A stretch of DNA of 64,000 nt from Ruminococcus sp. (GTDB taxonomy: Bacteria; Bacillota; Clostridia; Oscillospirales; Ruminococcaceae), in assembly GCA_017441505.1 (NCBI GenBank), contig JAFRXL010000022.1, positions 1 through 64,000 on the forward strand, written 5' to 3'. The notes under the pieces were generated by a model. It was not told the origin of the DNA, did no database searches, and saw nothing but the letters and a program-made list of their open reading frames with translations. This document shows, in pieces, positions 62,176-64,000 of this stretch. Made by a program: the position numbers and the translations under genes. Numbering within the stretch: position 1 is the stretch's first letter; every line of letters begins with the position of its first letter.

Positions 62176-62559
62176 ATGAAACACTGTGCCGGACAGATAA
62201 AATATCTGGTTGCTATCAAAGAACTCATGGATGTGGACGAATATGTCCGCTGTGTAAACATCTCAAGACATCTTGGAGTCTCAAGACCAAGCGTCAGCAA
62301 AATGCTCCGCTGCCTTGCCAATTCCGGACTTGTTTATGAGGATTTCTGCAACAGCGTTGTCCTTACACCAGAAGGCGAAAAAGCCGTAAAGGATATATTC
62401 TCATCCTATAAAGAAGTTTACACCTTCTTCCATAACTTCCTGAAGCTTCCGGAACATGAAGCTCACGAACAGGCTGTAAAGTTCATCACGGATTTCCCAA
62501 AAGAGACCTGTGAACGTCTTAAAGTTCTTGTAAAAAGAACTCTTAAAAAGAAAGTATAA
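62176..62559 (+). CDS. DtxR/MarR-like winged-helix regulator
   Basis: A 127-residue protein with a winged helix (NISRHLGVSRPSVSKMLRCLANSGLV) and a helical dimer domain like the MntR/DtxR family. The EH pair that binds metal in MntR near the end is replaced by ITDFPKE-type sequence, so metal response is doubtful. Start behind AAGGAGG. A strong terminator follows. Target unknown. Confidence 0.8.
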   Translation: MKHCAGQIKYLVAIKELMDVDEYVRCVNISRHLGVSRPSVSKMLRCLANSGLVYEDFCNSVVLTPEGEKAVKDIFSSYKEVYTFFHNFLKLPEHEAHEQAVKFITDFPKETCERLKVLVKRTLKKKV

Positions 62560-62602
62560 GAAAAACTCTCCTTTCAGTTGATTTGAAAGGAGAGTTTTTC
62601 TT
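62558..62602. terminator. Bidirectional intrinsic terminator
   Basis: A perfect 16-bp stem AAAAACTCTCCTTTCA/TGAAAGGAGAGTTTTT flanked by A- and T-runs on both sides separates convergent genes ending at 62559 and 62601. Confidence 0.92.
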
Positions 62603-63518
62603 AGTATTTATATCCATATGCATCATATAATATAGAGCTTATAGCAGCATCTATCTGCATTTGGTCAGACTGCAATGCAAGAAGAAGCTCACGAGAGTTT
62701 CCTGATTTATCCTTGAACCTTTGTCTGTTCCCGTTTCTGTCAGTAATATCGAGTATTCCGAACTGGTCATAAAGCTCATATTCCATGAAAGTACCGTCCT
62801 TATAGTATACTCTTAATATGAATCCACCGCCTTCAAATCCGATTTCTTCGTATTCATCTGAAAGCTCAAATCTGTTTACCATGTCAAGATTTCTGTCGGA
62901 CTGTTCTTTATCACAGTTTATCCAGAAGGAAAAACGCTCTTTTAAAAACGCATTACCATATTTTACACAGGCTATATCCGGATCACCGGCATAAGAATAA
63001 TCTTTAAGAACCTGAAACAATCCATCCTCTAAACTATAATAGTATTCAAACGGCAAAACAGTTTCATCAGGATATGTTTGATCTGTCACCGTTTGTTCAG
63101 TCTCGTCTGTTTCAGTTGTGGTGACTATTACCGATGAAGTAGTTTCAGTTAAAACAGCAGGAGCTGTTGAAGCCTTAGTGGTCGTGATATTTTTGCTGCT
63201 GGCAGTAGTTTCAACTACTTTATCATTTTTTCTGTTCTCATAGGTTATTGACGTGCTTACTATTGCAGCTTCATTCATCTGAGTAGTAGTCTCAGGCGGA
63301 ACTATCAAATTATCATCTCCACCATTATTGTTGTTTTTTTCGTTATAGAAGTGAATAAGCATAGCCGCAGTTATCACCGTTGCCGCAGCTGCACCTATAA
63401 CAGCTGTCCGTATAAGACGTATCTTCGCTTTATAGCTTATTACAGACACTGTTGCAGCTTCATTAATAAGCTCGTCATCAATATTTTCAAGTCCCTTATC
63501 AAGCAATTCTTTTTTCAT
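62601..63518 (-). CDS. Thr-rich single-pass membrane protein, probable sigma-factor partner
   Basis: A 305-residue protein with a cytoplasmic N-terminal helix region (ENIDDELINEAATV), one membrane helix at about 38-58, a Thr/Ser/Glu-rich outside linker (about 75-160) and a C-terminal domain of no known family. It starts one base after the ECF sigma stop, so it is translated with it. That position and topology fit an anti-sigma or sensor protein; the usual zinc anti-sigma motif is missing. Start 63518 is preferred to 63539. Confidence 0.75.
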   Translation of the reverse strand: MKKELLDKGLENIDDELINEAATVSVISYKAKIRLIRTAVIGAAAATVITAAMLIHFYNEKNNNNGGDDNLIVPPETTTQMNEAAIVSTSITYENRKNDKVVETTASSKNITTTKASTAPAVLTETTSSVIVTTTETDETEQTVTDQTYPDETVLPFEYYYSLEDGLFQVLKDYSYAGDPDIACVKYGNAFLKERFSFWINCDKEQSDRNLDMVNRFELSDEYEEIGFEGGGFILRVYYKDGTFMEYELYDQFGILDITDRNGNRQRFKDKSGNSRELLLALQSDQMQIDAAISSILYDAYGYKY

Positions 63519-63519
63519 A

Positions 63520-64000
63520 TCATAAACTCTCCTTTTCAAGAAATTTCCGCAACTTTCCTCTCATACGGAATAATATCTGCTTTACAGAGCTTTCGCTCAA
63601 CAGATATTTCTCAGAGATTTCATGCACTGAATCATAGTACCAATATCTGCGTATAAACACTATCCTGTCACGTTGCTTCTGAGTACGGAGAAAACGGGAT
63701 ATTATTTCTCCAAGCTCTTTTGCGTCACATATATCCTCAACATTCTCGTCAGAAGAGATACAATCTGCAAGCTCATCCAAAGAAACAAGAACCTCAGGAT
63801 TTCTCTTCTGTGCGTTGTTATACTCATACTTTTTTAAAGCAAGGTTACGCATTATTCGGCAAATAAATGCAGGGAAATATTTAGGCTTATGCGAAGGCAT
63901 AGAATTCCATGCCGCAAGGTAGGTATCATTAAGACATTCCTCTGAATCAGAATGATCTTTAAGTATGTTATCCGCAATATGCAAACATAGAGACTTATAT
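63520..64000 (-). CDS. ECF-type RNA polymerase sigma factor (5' end beyond window)
   Basis: The reading frame stays open to the right edge of the window, so the gene is cut at its N-terminus. What is seen includes region 2 (ILKDHSDSEECLNDTYLAAWN, FPAFICRIMRNLALKKY) and region 4 with a helix-turn-helix (EISEKYLLSESSVKQILFRMRGKLRKFL). It is typical of sigma-70 ECF factors that respond to outside signals through a membrane partner. The partner gene follows one base after the stop. The in-window TTG (63984) is not a real start. Confidence 0.9.
   Translation of the reverse strand, partial: YKSLCLHIADNILKDHSDSEECLNDTYLAAWNSMPSHKPKYFPAFICRIMRNLALKKYEYNNAQKRNPEVLVSLDELADCISSDENVEDICDAKELGEIISRFLRTQKQRDRIVFIRRYWYYDSVHEISEKYLLSESSVKQILFRMRGKLRKFLEKESL

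Overview
The window looks like the chromosome of a Gram-positive gut Clostridium-relative, most probably a Ruminococcus or close Oscillospiraceae member. The grounds are a moderate-to-low GC content, strong AGGAGG ribosome sites, TTGACA/TATAAT promoters, a Firmicutes-type cysteine T-box leader, SpoIID, HydE, many small lipoproteins with Ser/Thr/Glu-rich linkers, and Thr-run linkers in surface proteins. Genus is inference; no rRNA or tRNA gene was found.

Layout. 1-1.2 kb: SRP RNA (minus strand) with a near-perfect promoter, then a small lipoprotein. 1.2-3.4 kb: two-gene minus operon of CobW/G3E-type metal GTPases, the first carrying a His/Cys-rich tandem repeat. 3.6-10.9 kb (plus): duplicated-domain lipoprotein, ridA, nadA, hydE, a palindromic intergenic element, two paralogous U32-like proteins and an SGNH/sialate-esterase-like hydrolase. 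11.1-23.9 kb (minus): an eleven-gene surface-polysaccharide operon with ABC exporter (Wzm/Wzt type), coiled-coil methyltransferase, coiled-coil protein, four GT4 and one GT2 glycosyltransferases, a GT-C-like membrane protein and an LPG-synthase-TM/flippase-like protein, all behind one strong promoter. 24.0-29.1 kb (minus): rlmH, walJ/yycJ, cysS, a hypothetical, cysE with a cysteine T-box, and birA.

29.3-50.4 kb (plus) is the most unusual region: a type VII (ESX/Yuk-like) secretion locus. It starts with a signalling cassette (FHA protein, PP2C phosphatase, transmembrane Ser/Thr kinase, small membrane protein with candidate phospho-Thr motifs). A 2144-residue Ig-repeat surface protein follows, then two unfamiliar coupled proteins, one of which resembles a plasmid replication initiator. 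After these come a YukD-like ubiquitin fold, an EssC/YukB FtsK-type ATPase with an FHA domain, two WXG100-size proteins behind their own promoter, and a large lipoprotein. EsaA, EssA and a standard EssB are not recognisable. This is the best candidate for an undescribed system.

50.4-64 kb: spoIID (minus), citrate synthase, a lipoprotein, an OmpR-type two-component system, a YqhQ/DUF1385 protein, prmC, recA, recX, rimO, pgsA and a DtxR/MarR-like regulator (plus). Last, on the minus strand, come a Thr-rich membrane protein and an ECF sigma factor that runs off the right edge. Gene spacing is tight throughout, with many start/stop overlaps implying translational coupling.
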